64,000 nt of DNA, from contig NZ_CP053452.2 of NCBI RefSeq assembly GCF_013128195.2, positions 5,270,001 to 5,334,000 of the forward strand, read 5' to 3'. The first letter of the stretch is position 1; the number at the start of each line of letters is the position of its first letter. This document shows positions 43,639 through 51,723 of this stretch, in pieces. The DNA is from Frigoriglobus tundricola. Lineage in GTDB: Bacteria > Planctomycetota > Planctomycetia > Gemmatales > Gemmataceae. A model generated the notes under the pieces. That model made no database searches. It was not told where the DNA came from and saw only the letters and a list, made by a program, of their open reading frames with translations. Both the position numbers and the translations under genes were made by a program.

Positions 43639-43664
43639 CCGGCCGCCGTCGTGCGGCCCTCATC

Positions 43665-43699
43665 AAGAAAGCCCACCCGTTCGACGGGTGGGCTTTCTT
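43665..43699 (+). terminator. Intrinsic terminator after the FlgM-like gene
   Basis: The stem AAGAAAGCCCACCCG with CGGGTGGGCTTTCTT has a TTCGA loop, and the T residues lie in the 3' arm. It starts 27 bases after the stop codon. Confidence 0.85.
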
Positions 43700-43824
43700 C
43701 TCGTGCTTGCTGCCGGGCCGGGCGGCTATAATTCAGGGCGGAATAGCCATGTCGTGGGCCCGAAACCGCGGGCTTCGCGACTAGCCACTTTCAGACCTTT
43801 GACTGCGTTGAGAGGGGGGTTACC

Positions 43825-44310
43825 GTGTCACTGCCCGCCGTCGCGGTGTCGCAGACCCCGGAGGACAAGTTCCGGGAGTACCTCGCGAGCCGGCCGAAGC
43901 CGCAGCGCTTCACCGACCAGCAGCGGGAACTGCTCGAACACATCTTCGCGCGGCACTCGCACTTCGACGCCGAGGAGCTGATCGGGGCGCTCAAGGACGC
44001 GAAGAAGCAGGTGAGCCGGGCAACGGTCTACCGCACCCTGTCGAAGCTGGTGGACGCCGGCTTGCTGAAGCGGATCGAGTTCGAAACCCGCACGGTGTAC
44101 GATCACGACTACGGGTACCCGGCGCACGACCACCTGGTTTGCGAGCTGTGCAAATCGATGACCGAGTTCCAGAGCGAGGAACTGGACGCGCTGTTGCAGC
44201 GCGTCGCGGCGCAGCACCAGTTCCGCCCGAACGGGCACACGCTCGTGGTTCGCGGCGTGTGCGGCGCGTGCAACGCGGCCCGCGCCGCCAAGCACCGGCT
44301 GGTGATGTGA
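43825..44310 (+). CDS. fur: Fur-family metal-responsive regulator
   Basis: The protein has 161 residues from GTG 43825. The winged-helix domain includes QRFTDQQRELLEHIFARHSH and SRATVYRTLSKLVDAGLLKR. The dimerisation domain has the metal-ligand motif AHDHLVCELCKSMTEF and a second pair VCGACN, so the structural zinc site (two CxxC) is present. It should repress metal-uptake genes when loaded with iron or a related metal. No target genes are adjacent. Confidence 0.88.
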   Translation: MSLPAVAVSQTPEDKFREYLASRPKPQRFTDQQRELLEHIFARHSHFDAEELIGALKDAKKQVSRATVYRTLSKLVDAGLLKRIEFETRTVYDHDYGYPAHDHLVCELCKSMTEFQSEELDALLQRVAAQHQFRPNGHTLVVRGVCGACNAARAAKHRLVM

Positions 44311-44347
44311 CGCCGCGGAACAACGCGCGCCGACGAGAGGTGACATG

Positions 44348-44752
44348 ATGGCGAAGAAGAAGCCGAGGGCCTGGACCTACGTTCCACCGAAGGCGGCCGT
44401 CCCCGAAGGCCTCAGGGCCGAACTGGAGCGCAAGGCCGGCGAACTGATCGAGACAGTTCTGAAGCCCAAGCACATCAAGCCCCCTCCGGAAAACACGAAT
44501 TTCAATTATTTGATCGACCTGTCGACCCGCTGGCGTGGCGCCTATTTTTATTTCGTGAGTACCTACGCCTGCCCCGGTCCGAACGCGATCTCCCCGACTT
44601 TTGAAACGAATTTCGCGCGCCTGCAACACGTCGGCCTCGGGCGGTTCAACCTCGCCTTCATGCGGCACACGGGCAAGTGGGTCGAACTGCAAAACGGCAC
44701 ACTCGACGAGTGCCTGAAGTCGATTCGGGAAGACCCCTGGTTCATTCCCTAA
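44348..44752 (+). CDS. Conserved hypothetical protein, 134 aa
   Basis: It starts MAKKKPRAWTYVPPKAAVPE, with ATG 44345 equally possible. The central KHIKPPPENTNFNYLIDLST and RGAYFYFVSTYACPGP, then GRFNLAFMRHTGKWVELQ, look like a compact alpha/beta domain. No known motif, signal or membrane helix is seen. It lies 35 bases after fur and 58 before the next gene on the same strand, so the three may be co-transcribed. Confidence 0.65.
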   Translation: MAKKKPRAWTYVPPKAAVPEGLRAELERKAGELIETVLKPKHIKPPPENTNFNYLIDLSTRWRGAYFYFVSTYACPGPNAISPTFETNFARLQHVGLGRFNLAFMRHTGKWVELQNGTLDECLKSIREDPWFIP

Positions 44753-44810
44753 AGTGTGTCGGGAGTTGCGAGGCTTCCGCCATTCAACCACTTCGCGCCG
44801 GTGAGCCGCC

Positions 44811-45950
44811 GTGTTGCTTGAACCCGACGATCTGGAACTGTTCTTCCGGTTGCACAAGGCGCTCATGTTCTTTGTGAACCAGCGCCTGCGCGTGCTCCCC
44901 GACGCCCTCGCCACGCCGGAGGACTTCGCCGCCCTGCCGCCAACGACCCGGCTCGCCGTCCGCGACGCCTTTGTTGCCAACCTCGATCTCATCGACGCCT
45001 TTGCGACTCAGAACCCGGGGCCGTTTTCGGGGCACGAACTCGACATCGTTCGCTCCTGGCGGCACCTCGTGGCCGGCGAGTTCTACGTGTTCCGGGAGCT
45101 GAAACGGCACACCGTGTTCCTTTCGTCCAAGGAGCCCGTCGTCGCCTACGGCGTTCTCGCCCTCTCCCAACCCTTCGAGGACCTGATCGGCCCCTATCTG
45201 CCGGTTCTGACCAAAACGGTCCTTCTGCCGTTTCGCGACCAGATCGTTTATGACGGCTTGTTGCAAAGCTACAACGTGTCGTTCGGTCCCGGAATCCGGC
45301 GCTCCCTGAACGAAAGTTTTCAGGAAGCGAAGGCGCGTCAGGGGATCGTGACCGCCCTACCGATGGCGCCGACTTCACAAGCACCTGCGGCGTCCCAGAA
45401 GGTCCGTCCGCGTGCGAAGGCCCGCACGAAAGAAGCCGACGCCGATGCTGTCCGGGTCATTCTCGACATGGTCGATCGGTTCTGCCGCGAACACCTGAAC
45501 GAGGAGTACGCCCAGCTGTGCCGCCGCCTGGCCGACAAGCTGGCCCGCAAGCGCCCCTCGCCGCTGCTCTCCGGGCGGCCGAACACGTGGGCCTGTGGGA
45601 TCGTGCGCACGATCGGGTGGGTGAACTACCTGGACGACCCCAGCCAGGAGCCGCACATGAAGTTGACGGCCATCGATAAGGCGTTCGGCGTCGGCGAGAG
45701 TACGGGTCAGGGCAAATCCATGCTGATCCGCAAGACGCTGAAGATCCGGTCGATGGACCCGGCGTGGACGCTCCCCAGCCGAATGGACCGGAACCCGATG
45801 GCGTGGCTGATTGAGGTGAACGGGCTCCCGTTCGATGCCCGGTATCTCAGCCGCGAGATTCAGGAAGAGGCGCTGCGTAAGGGGCTGATTCCGTACATTC
45901 CCGAGCGACCGGGAACGGCAGAGCATGACGCCGAAGGCGAAGCGGAATAA
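44811..45950 (+). CDS. DUF6398-domain protein
   Basis: The protein has 379 residues from a GTG start. The N-terminal 170 residues are helical with no recognised family (LELFFRLHKALMFFVNQRLR). After a basic linker (KVRPRAKARTKEADAD) the C-terminus matches my memory of DUF6398: ILDMVDRFCREHLNEEYAQL, CRRLADKLARKRPSPLLSGR, NTWACGIVRTIGWVNYLDDP, and FGVGESTGQGKSMLIRKTLK. That domain often accompanies pRiA4b ORF-3-like proteins, and its function is unknown. The helix-turn-helix-like end suggests nucleic-acid binding, which is inference. Confidence 0.7.
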   Translation: MLLEPDDLELFFRLHKALMFFVNQRLRVLPDALATPEDFAALPPTTRLAVRDAFVANLDLIDAFATQNPGPFSGHELDIVRSWRHLVAGEFYVFRELKRHTVFLSSKEPVVAYGVLALSQPFEDLIGPYLPVLTKTVLLPFRDQIVYDGLLQSYNVSFGPGIRRSLNESFQEAKARQGIVTALPMAPTSQAPAASQKVRPRAKARTKEADADAVRVILDMVDRFCREHLNEEYAQLCRRLADKLARKRPSPLLSGRPNTWACGIVRTIGWVNYLDDPSQEPHMKLTAIDKAFGVGESTGQGKSMLIRKTLKIRSMDPAWTLPSRMDRNPMAWLIEVNGLPFDARYLSREIQEEALRKGLIPYIPERPGTAEHDAEGEAE

Positions 45951-46041
45951 GCCGCGCGTGGCATTCAGATCCGGTTACGTTAAAGCGGCCCCCGTTCAAT
46001 CCGCACCCGGAGCCGCAGGAACCAGGCACTCCGGGGGCCGG

Positions 46042-46293
46042 TCACTCTTTCCCCTTCAGCCGCAACAGTGAGTCCTGCACCAGCTTCTTCGCGTCGGCCA
46101 GCACCGCTATCAGTGGTACGAGGTCGGGCGGCGGCGCCTTCCGCTGGCCCTGCTCCAGCCGGTAGTAGACCGTGTGCTGGTTCAAGGCCGTGATCGCGTC
46201 GGTGAGCTGGTCGAGGGCCATCGCCAGGTTGCCGGCGTCGTGACCCATTTGAAAGCGATAATCGTCCAGCCGTGCGGTGTCAGAGTCGGTCAT
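46042..46293 (-). CDS. Small helical hypothetical protein, 83 aa
   Basis: It encodes MTDSDTARLDDYRFQMGHDA followed by helical segments (LAMALDQLTDAITALNQHTV, LIAVLADAKKLVQDSLLRLK). ATG 46293 is chosen because upstream codons are Arg/Pro-rich. It has no cysteines, signal or membrane helix. It is convergent with the DUF6398 gene. Function unknown. Confidence 0.55.
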   Translation of the reverse strand: MTDSDTARLDDYRFQMGHDAGNLAMALDQLTDAITALNQHTVYYRLEQGQRKAPPPDLVPLIAVLADAKKLVQDSLLRLKGKE

Positions 46294-46406
46294 GGTGGTT
46301 TCGGTCGGTGGAAGTCGTCGGTAAGGAGGGCGATGGCCACGCGACACTTATCGTAAGGGCTGACGCACCGGGGCGGTCACCCTTCCAGCGCAACTCCCGA
46401 AAATAC

Positions 46407-46462
46407 TGACCGGGTTCACCGAACCCAACGAGTGACCTCGTTGGGTTCGGTGAACCCGGTCA
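46407..46462. repeat. Perfect palindrome, 26-bp arms, 4-base loop
   Basis: The arms start TGACCGGGTTCACCGAACCC and are exact complements over 26 bases, with loop TGAC. It lies between the small gene ending at 46042 (start 46293) and the AT-rich island. It could be a strong hairpin, a protein-binding site or a mobile-element end. Perfect conservation suggests recent origin or active maintenance. Confidence 0.85.
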
Positions 46463-46539
46463 GGTGTCAGGTACGGATCGTGAGCGGTCTGGGCTTCGGG
46501 CAGAAAGAAAATAATAAACTGACAAGAGTAATTTTTGTG

Positions 46540-46765
46540 CTCCGGGTGGTGAATCGTGTTACTCAATATTCAAACAGAAATATACTATGATGATTTGTAT
46601 TTATTAGAGTGTCAATTGATAGCTAAAATAATTTTGTTGACAGGCAAAATGTGGTTGGAGCTATTATGTAAGATAATGTCATTAGTTATAGCGATAGTAT
46701 TATTTGTTATTATCTGATATTTTTTATAATTTTTAGCTGATAAAATTATTATACTGGATGATGTC
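46540..46765. other. Very AT-rich island
   Basis: About 225 bases are dominated by A and T (for example TTTGTTATTATCTGATATTT near 46708) in a region otherwise rich in G and C. No open frame of any length is found. TTGACA at 46637 and TATTAT at 46662, spaced 19 bases, form a weak sigma-70-type promoter reading right. The composition differs so strongly that foreign origin or a structural role (easily melted DNA) are both possible. Confidence 0.7.
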
Positions 46766-46887
46766 GCGTCGCAATGGGTGCCAGATGTTTAGGCTGTTTC
46801 TGACCGGTCTGTTCCGTTAATCGATCTCCACACACTCACGACGAACACCGCCCGGTTAGGTCGCGGTTTTGATTTTACACCGCCCTG

Positions 46888-47202
46888 ACCATGACTGGAG
46901 GCCAGTTGGCCGACAATACTTCGGCGAACAGCGGCGGCGGGTTTCTACATCAGCGACTATGGCAGGACGGCTACGCTCAACCCAGTGAGTATTTCCGGCA
47001 ACACGGCCACAAACGGCTTGGGGGGCGGCGGGGGCGTGCGATACGGAACGTTGGCGGGGCAGATGAACGCGGACAGTGGACCGGGAACACGGCCGGTGGG
47101 GTGGGGCGAAACGGGAGCTTGCCCGGGATCGGTATCCAAATCGGTGCGGGTTGGACGATTACGGTCGCACCGGGTCAACAGACAGTGGAACGCAACCAGT
47201 AA
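46888..47202 (+). pseudogene. Remnant of a beta-helix (polymorphic membrane protein type) gene
   Basis: Pieces of a repetitive secreted protein can be read across two frames: MTGGQLADNTSANSGGGF in one, FYISDYGRTATLNPVSISGN then TATNGLGGGGGV in the next, and ITVAPGQQTVERNQ before a stop back in the first. The SGNTA and GGG repeats are typical of right-handed beta-helix proteins in planctomycetes. At least two frameshifts and the missing 5' end mark it as a 3' remnant. Confidence 0.6.
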
Positions 47203-47227
47203 CCGGGCGCGTTCCGGGGAGAAACCG

Positions 47228-48445
47228 ATGTTACGATTCACGGCCGCGTCGGTCGTCCTGACGGTGACCGGCGCGCTCATCGCCGCACCCGTGCCGGGGG
47301 AGTCGCCGGCCAAGGAACTCGTGGCCGGGTTGAGCGACGCCAGCGAGAAGGTGCGGGACGCATCCGCGGCGGCGCTGCTCCACCGCGCGGACGCGCTGCC
47401 CTGGCTGCGCCGGGCGGCACGCGCGACCGACAAGGACACGGCCCAGCGGGCTACGGCCCTCCTCGCCCCTCTCGAGCCCAGGCGGCAGGAGTTTGTGACC
47501 CAGGCCATCGATGCGTGCGTCCGCGACGGCTCCATCGACCTGCTGACCGAGTGGCACCAGTACTGGAAGCCCAAAGTGGAGGAGGACCTCTGGCCGGTGG
47601 GCGCGCGGGCGGCGAAGGCCGGGTTGGACCTGTTCGCCAAGTCGTGCCCCAAAGCCGCATGGAAGCAGTTCGAGCACCGGCTGGTCTGGCAGACCCAAGT
47701 GAGCACCCGCGTTCACGACGGCCCCTGCCCGGAGCGGTTCGAAGTCGTTAAGAGTGCCTGGGCCATCCGGACCGATCGGATGGATCGGTTGATCCTTGAG
47801 CCAATGAGCGTGCGGTTCGTCTCGGTCGCCGGCCCGGTCCGGTTGACCGAGTTGGGAGATGGAGCGCCGTATCTGGTTCTCGGGCCGATCGAGGCGAAGA
47901 CGATCAGAACGGCATTCGTGGCTTGCGACGGCGGGATCTCTCAGAAAGTCGGCTTTCGAACCATGAGCAGCGTCGTCGCGTGCCGCGGCAACTACACCGG
48001 CGGGACCTTATTCGGGTCGGTGGTGCTGGTGGATGGGGACATCGATCTGACGCAGGCGACGGACATTCAGAACAGCCTGATCCGGGCCAGTGGGGAGATC
48101 CGCCTTCCGAAGAATATGCAGCCCAAGAATTGCGTTATCGACGCCGGCGCGGTGAGCGCGACGGCGCCCTACAAGTTCTTCGAGCTTGCGGACGTGGGGC
48201 TGTGGGTGGCTGATAGCGACAAGGGGTTGCGCGTCACGGTGGTGAAGGGCGACACACCGTTCGGCAACGGCGGGCTGGCTCCCGGGGATCTGATCCGGGC
48301 CATCGACGACGCCCCCGCCGGGCGCGCCCACGAGTTCCGCAAGCGGGTGCGTCGGGCACTGGTGCGCCAGGGCGACTGCCTGGTCACCGTAGCCCGCGGT
48401 GACAAGACCATCGACATCCCCGTCTTCTTCCCACCGCCCAAGTAA
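47228..48445 (+). CDS. Secreted protein with C-terminal PDZ-like domain
   Basis: The protein has 405 residues. The signal peptide MLRFTAASVVLTVTGALIAA is followed by a helical stretch (KELVAGLSDASEKVRDASAA) like one HEAT unit. A long beta-rich middle (GSVVLVDGDIDLTQATDIQN, SLIRASGEIRLPKN) looks like stacked strands. The end, VVKGDTPFGNGGLAPGDLIR then AIDDAPAGRAHEFRKRVRRA, is a PDZ-like peptide-binding fold. It probably acts in the periplasm. There is no protease catalytic motif. ATG 47228 starts the signal. Confidence 0.7.
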   Translation: MLRFTAASVVLTVTGALIAAPVPGESPAKELVAGLSDASEKVRDASAAALLHRADALPWLRRAARATDKDTAQRATALLAPLEPRRQEFVTQAIDACVRDGSIDLLTEWHQYWKPKVEEDLWPVGARAAKAGLDLFAKSCPKAAWKQFEHRLVWQTQVSTRVHDGPCPERFEVVKSAWAIRTDRMDRLILEPMSVRFVSVAGPVRLTELGDGAPYLVLGPIEAKTIRTAFVACDGGISQKVGFRTMSSVVACRGNYTGGTLFGSVVLVDGDIDLTQATDIQNSLIRASGEIRLPKNMQPKNCVIDAGAVSATAPYKFFELADVGLWVADSDKGLRVTVVKGDTPFGNGGLAPGDLIRAIDDAPAGRAHEFRKRVRRALVRQGDCLVTVARGDKTIDIPVFFPPPK

Positions 48446-48646
48446 CGCGAAGTCGAACCATACACGCAGTTCAACAAGTGCCCGAACTTGCGGTCACTCG
48501 ACGTGCAAAAGTCGAGGGTCATGCCGACCGTGGTGGTCGCGTTCGCAAAAGCGAGGTCCGGTGCAAGATCGAGCGGGAGGGACTACGAAACAGTCGAGCC
48601 GAGAAGGCGAGCGGGGCACCCGAATGCCCCGCGCCACTCGTCGAAC

Positions 48647-49594
48647 TCAAATCACGTACATCAGCGGGTCGTTAGTCGATTTCGCGCCCTTCAACCGGAG
48701 CTTCGGCTTTTCCAGCACCACGGTCGTGTCCGGCGGAACGCTCTCGGTCAGCCACACGTTCGACCCGACCACGGTCCGCTCGCCGATCACGGTCTGGCCG
48801 CCCAGGATGGTCGCGTTCGCGTACACCACCACGCCGTCGCGGAGCGTCGGGTGCCGCTTGTAACTCCCGTGCAAGAGGCTGCCCTCGTCGTCCTTCGTGA
48901 AGCTCAGTGCGCCGAGCGTGACGCCCTGGTACAGCTTCACCCCGCGGCCGATCTCGCACGTCTCCCCGATCACCACGCCGGTGCCGTGGTCGATGAAGAA
49001 CCCCGGCCCGATGGTCGCGCCGGGGTGGATGTCGATGCCCGTCTTGGCGTGGGCCAGTTCGGTCATCATCCGCGGGATGAACGGCACGGCCAGACGGTGG
49101 AGTTCGTGCGCCACCCGGTACACCGTGATCGCTTCCAACCCCGGGTAGCAGAAGATGATCTCGTGGTGGCTGCGGGCGGCGGGGTCGCCGCGGAACGCGG
49201 CCTCCACGTCGATCTCGAGCGTCTTGCGCACGTCCGCGAGCCGGCGGAGCAGTTCCACCGCTTTCGGCTCCGCCATCTTCACGCAGTCCGCGTGCGGGCT
49301 CTCGTCGCACAACTCGTGACGCAACGCGCGGGCGATCTGGGTCGCGAGTTTGTCGTGGAGGGCGTCCACGAGGCTGCCGACGTAATACCCGATGTTCCCG
49401 ATGTGCAGGTTCTGGCGCTTGCCGTAGCCGGGGTACAGCACCTCGAACAGGTCCCCGACGATGTCGGCCACCGCGTCGCGGCTCGGGAGCGGTTCGTGAG
49501 CGAGGTGGTTCAGCCGACTGCATTCGGTGTACGTTTCGACCAGTTGGTCGGTGATCGACGACAACTCGTCCTTCAGCCGGACGTCCGTGGCCAT
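48647..49594 (-). CDS. epsC: Serine O-acetyltransferase (EpsC/CysE type)
   Basis: The protein has 315 residues. The N-terminal helical domain contains [20 protein letters not shown]. The left-handed beta-helix part has [40 protein letters not shown] and the catalytic His in IDHGTG, then [20 protein letters not shown]. It acetylates L-serine with acetyl-CoA, the first step of cysteine synthesis. ATG 49594 is chosen over an upstream in-frame start that adds 13 residues. The longer N-terminus fits the EpsC subgroup. Confidence 0.92.
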   Translation of the reverse strand: MATDVRLKDELSSITDQLVETYTECSRLNHLAHEPLPSRDAVADIVGDLFEVLYPGYGKRQNLHIGNIGYYVGSLVDALHDKLATQIARALRHELCDESPHADCVKMAEPKAVELLRRLADVRKTLEIDVEAAFRGDPAARSHHEIIFCYPGLEAITVYRVAHELHRLAVPFIPRMMTELAHAKTGIDIHPGATIGPGFFIDHGTGVVIGETCEIGRGVKLYQGVTLGALSFTKDDEGSLLHGSYKRHPTLRDGVVVYANATILGGQTVIGERTVVGSNVWLTESVPPDTTVVLEKPKLRLKGAKSTNDPLMYVI

Positions 49595-50237
49595 GTGTCC
49601 TCCCGAATCGCGGCGGCTTGGCTTCGTCTTCATCGGCCTGCTCTCGATGGTACGAGTGGTGGCCGTGATGCGTCAACGACAGCTCTCCGGAACAAGAGGA
49701 TCGGCCGCCCTTTCGCGAAGACCGAATTTGCTTGTAGGAAATGTCACAAGACGCAGCACGGATTCCCCCGACATGCCCGCGAGGAGAGCAGTTCTGCGGG
49801 GCAAGCGGAGAGGCTCTGGGAAGACCGAGCAAGATTCATTTTTCCTAAGTATCAATTCGATAAGTGCTTACGTGTCAATTTTCTCGCGAGCTGTGATTTT
49901 TCACGCGATTGGCACTCATGCTGCTTTACTGTTTACCAAGCAAGCCTAACACTGAAACGGGCCTTCCGAGCCGAGGGGAGAGGCGGTTCGGCTGACCGCT
50001 CAGTTGAAGGGCTTCGCTGAAATACAACCGCTCGGGCACTGGCAGAGGGGAGAGGCTGCCAGTCGCCCGGGCGGTTTGTCTTTTTTCAGGGCACCGCCTG
50101 CCATTTTGATCGGCAATTCCATTCCGTGTTCACTGCCGTTCGGCATCGTCGCCGCGTTCGTGGTCCGCTCAGAAAAAAGAGATGGCGAGCACCTGCCCGC
50201 CATCAAAAGGGACACTGAGTTCGGGACCCGCGGCGTT
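49595..50237. other. Intergenic region of about 640 bases
   Basis: Nothing codes convincingly. A lower-GC part at 49820-49950 contains TTCATTTTTCCTAAGTATC. Near 50000-50090 there are complementary GC-rich pieces (CGCTCGGGCACTGGCAG and CTGCCAGTCGCCCGGGCGG) that could form a hairpin. A small RNA is possible, but I cannot name one. Confidence 0.4.
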
Positions 50238-51326
50238 CTAAACCAATTGGGCGTCACTTTTGTGCTCTGAGTCCTGGTCGCCTTCCGCTTCCTGTTCGAG
50301 TTCACGCACCTCGGCCCGCATGCGCAAATAGACGATGTAACCGGTCAGGGCGATGAGCCACTCGACCATGCGCAGCGCGATTCGAGCGACGGCGCCGAGC
50401 GACTCGGGGCGGTTCGACAGCTTGTAGAGCCAGGCGAACACGCCTTCGGCGACGCCCACCCCGCCCGGCGTGATCGGGATCGCTTGTGCGATGAAGCCGA
50501 TCGGCGCGATCACCATGATCTCGGACAGCGTCGGGAGTTCCGCCGGGTCGGGGGGCGGGAACACGCGGGACGCGCAGAAGAACGCGAACACCAGCCCGAA
50601 GTGCGACGCGGCCGACAGCCCGACCCCGATCGTCACCACCTTCGGCCGCTGACGGTACTCCCAAACCGCGTACCACCCTTCGGCCAGTGAGGCTCCGAGT
50701 TTCGGTACCCATTTCAACCGCTCGGCGAACCGGTGTACGCGGGTTTGGGGCAGGAGTCCGAGGAGCACGAACCCGGCCACGGCCCCGCTGGCGACGACGG
50801 CCATCGCCTTCACGATCCACTGGAGGTCGGGGTTCGCGGCGATGCGGACGTCGCCCGTGGCCCAGGCGATCGACCCGAGGACCGCGACGAACAGGATGAG
50901 GCCGAACAGCCCCATCGCCCGGTCGGCGATGACCGAGGCGACGGCCCGCGTCTTCCGTTCCGGGTGGGCGTGGGCAATGAAGTAGGCTTTAACGAGGTCG
51001 CCGCCCACGGAGCCGGGAATGAACGTGTTGTAGAAGATGCCGACGAGACTGAGCCGGTACGCGTTGCGGACCGAGAACGGCAGATCGAGCGCGCGGACCA
51101 GCAGGAACCAGCGGTAGATCTGGAGGCCGGCGGCGGCGGTCATGAGCAGCGCCGCGCCCGCCAGCCATTCGAACGCGATCGTCCCCTGGAGCAGTTGCCC
51201 GATGCCCGGCGCGCCGTTGTTCGGGTTCGGCTCCCAGTACTTGTGGATGACGTAGCCGAGCAGGCAGAACCCGACGCCGTATTTGCCGAGTGGGACCAGC
51301 CACTTCTCTGCGTGCTTCTTCACCAC
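50238..51326 (-). CDS. Lysylphosphatidylglycerol-synthase-TM / AglD-like membrane protein
   Basis: The protein has 362 residues and about eight membrane helices (for example WLAGAALLMTAAAGLQIYRW, GLFGLILFVAVLGSIAWATG). The family motifs FYNTFIPGSVGGDLVKAYFI and AIPITPGGVGVAEGVFAWLY are clear. These proteins (UPF0104, the flippase half of MprF) are thought to move lipids or lipid-linked sugars across the membrane. There is no synthase domain. The C-terminal 25 residues are acidic. Confidence 0.85.
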   Translation of the reverse strand: MVKKHAEKWLVPLGKYGVGFCLLGYVIHKYWEPNPNNGAPGIGQLLQGTIAFEWLAGAALLMTAAAGLQIYRWFLLVRALDLPFSVRNAYRLSLVGIFYNTFIPGSVGGDLVKAYFIAHAHPERKTRAVASVIADRAMGLFGLILFVAVLGSIAWATGDVRIAANPDLQWIVKAMAVVASGAVAGFVLLGLLPQTRVHRFAERLKWVPKLGASLAEGWYAVWEYRQRPKVVTIGVGLSAASHFGLVFAFFCASRVFPPPDPAELPTLSEIMVIAPIGFIAQAIPITPGGVGVAEGVFAWLYKLSNRPESLGAVARIALRMVEWLIALTGYIVYLRMRAEVRELEQEAEGDQDSEHKSDAQLV

Positions 51327-51502
51327 CGCCTCCTAGCGTCGCCGGTTCACGAACTTGAGAGATTGTGCGACGGCGGCGGCCGCGCGTCTAGCTCAACGTG
51401 TCGCGGGGAGGTGTCGCGGCCGGTGAATCCGCGAAACTCGGGGCCGAGTAGGCGGTAAGGGTTGACACCCCGCGAATGTGCCACTAATTTAATTCTCGCC
51501 GA

Positions 51503-51575
<73 letters not shown>

Positions 51576-51582
51576 CCTCGAT

Positions 51583-51607
51583 CAACGCCCGGGATTCCCG
51601 GGCGTTG
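51583..51607 (+). terminator. Hairpin downstream of tRNA-Ala
   Basis: CAACGCCCGGGATTCCCGGGCGTTG is an almost perfect 11-bp stem with a short loop, eight bases after the tRNA. There is only a weak T content after it. Confidence 0.7.
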
Positions 51608-51723
51608 AGTCATTTCTGGCCTGCTTTATGTCCCGCTTTTTGAACGCATGATCCCACTGCGACCGCCCGGTGGAGCCGGTTCTCATGACCAGCGGGTCCG
51701 CTGGTCCTGCGCGGATGATCGGT

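Noticed and set aside
49650..50230. Small RNA (tmRNA, RNase P or SRP RNA) in the long gap
   Set aside because: No conserved core of these RNAs could be matched by eye; only a possible GC-rich hairpin is present.
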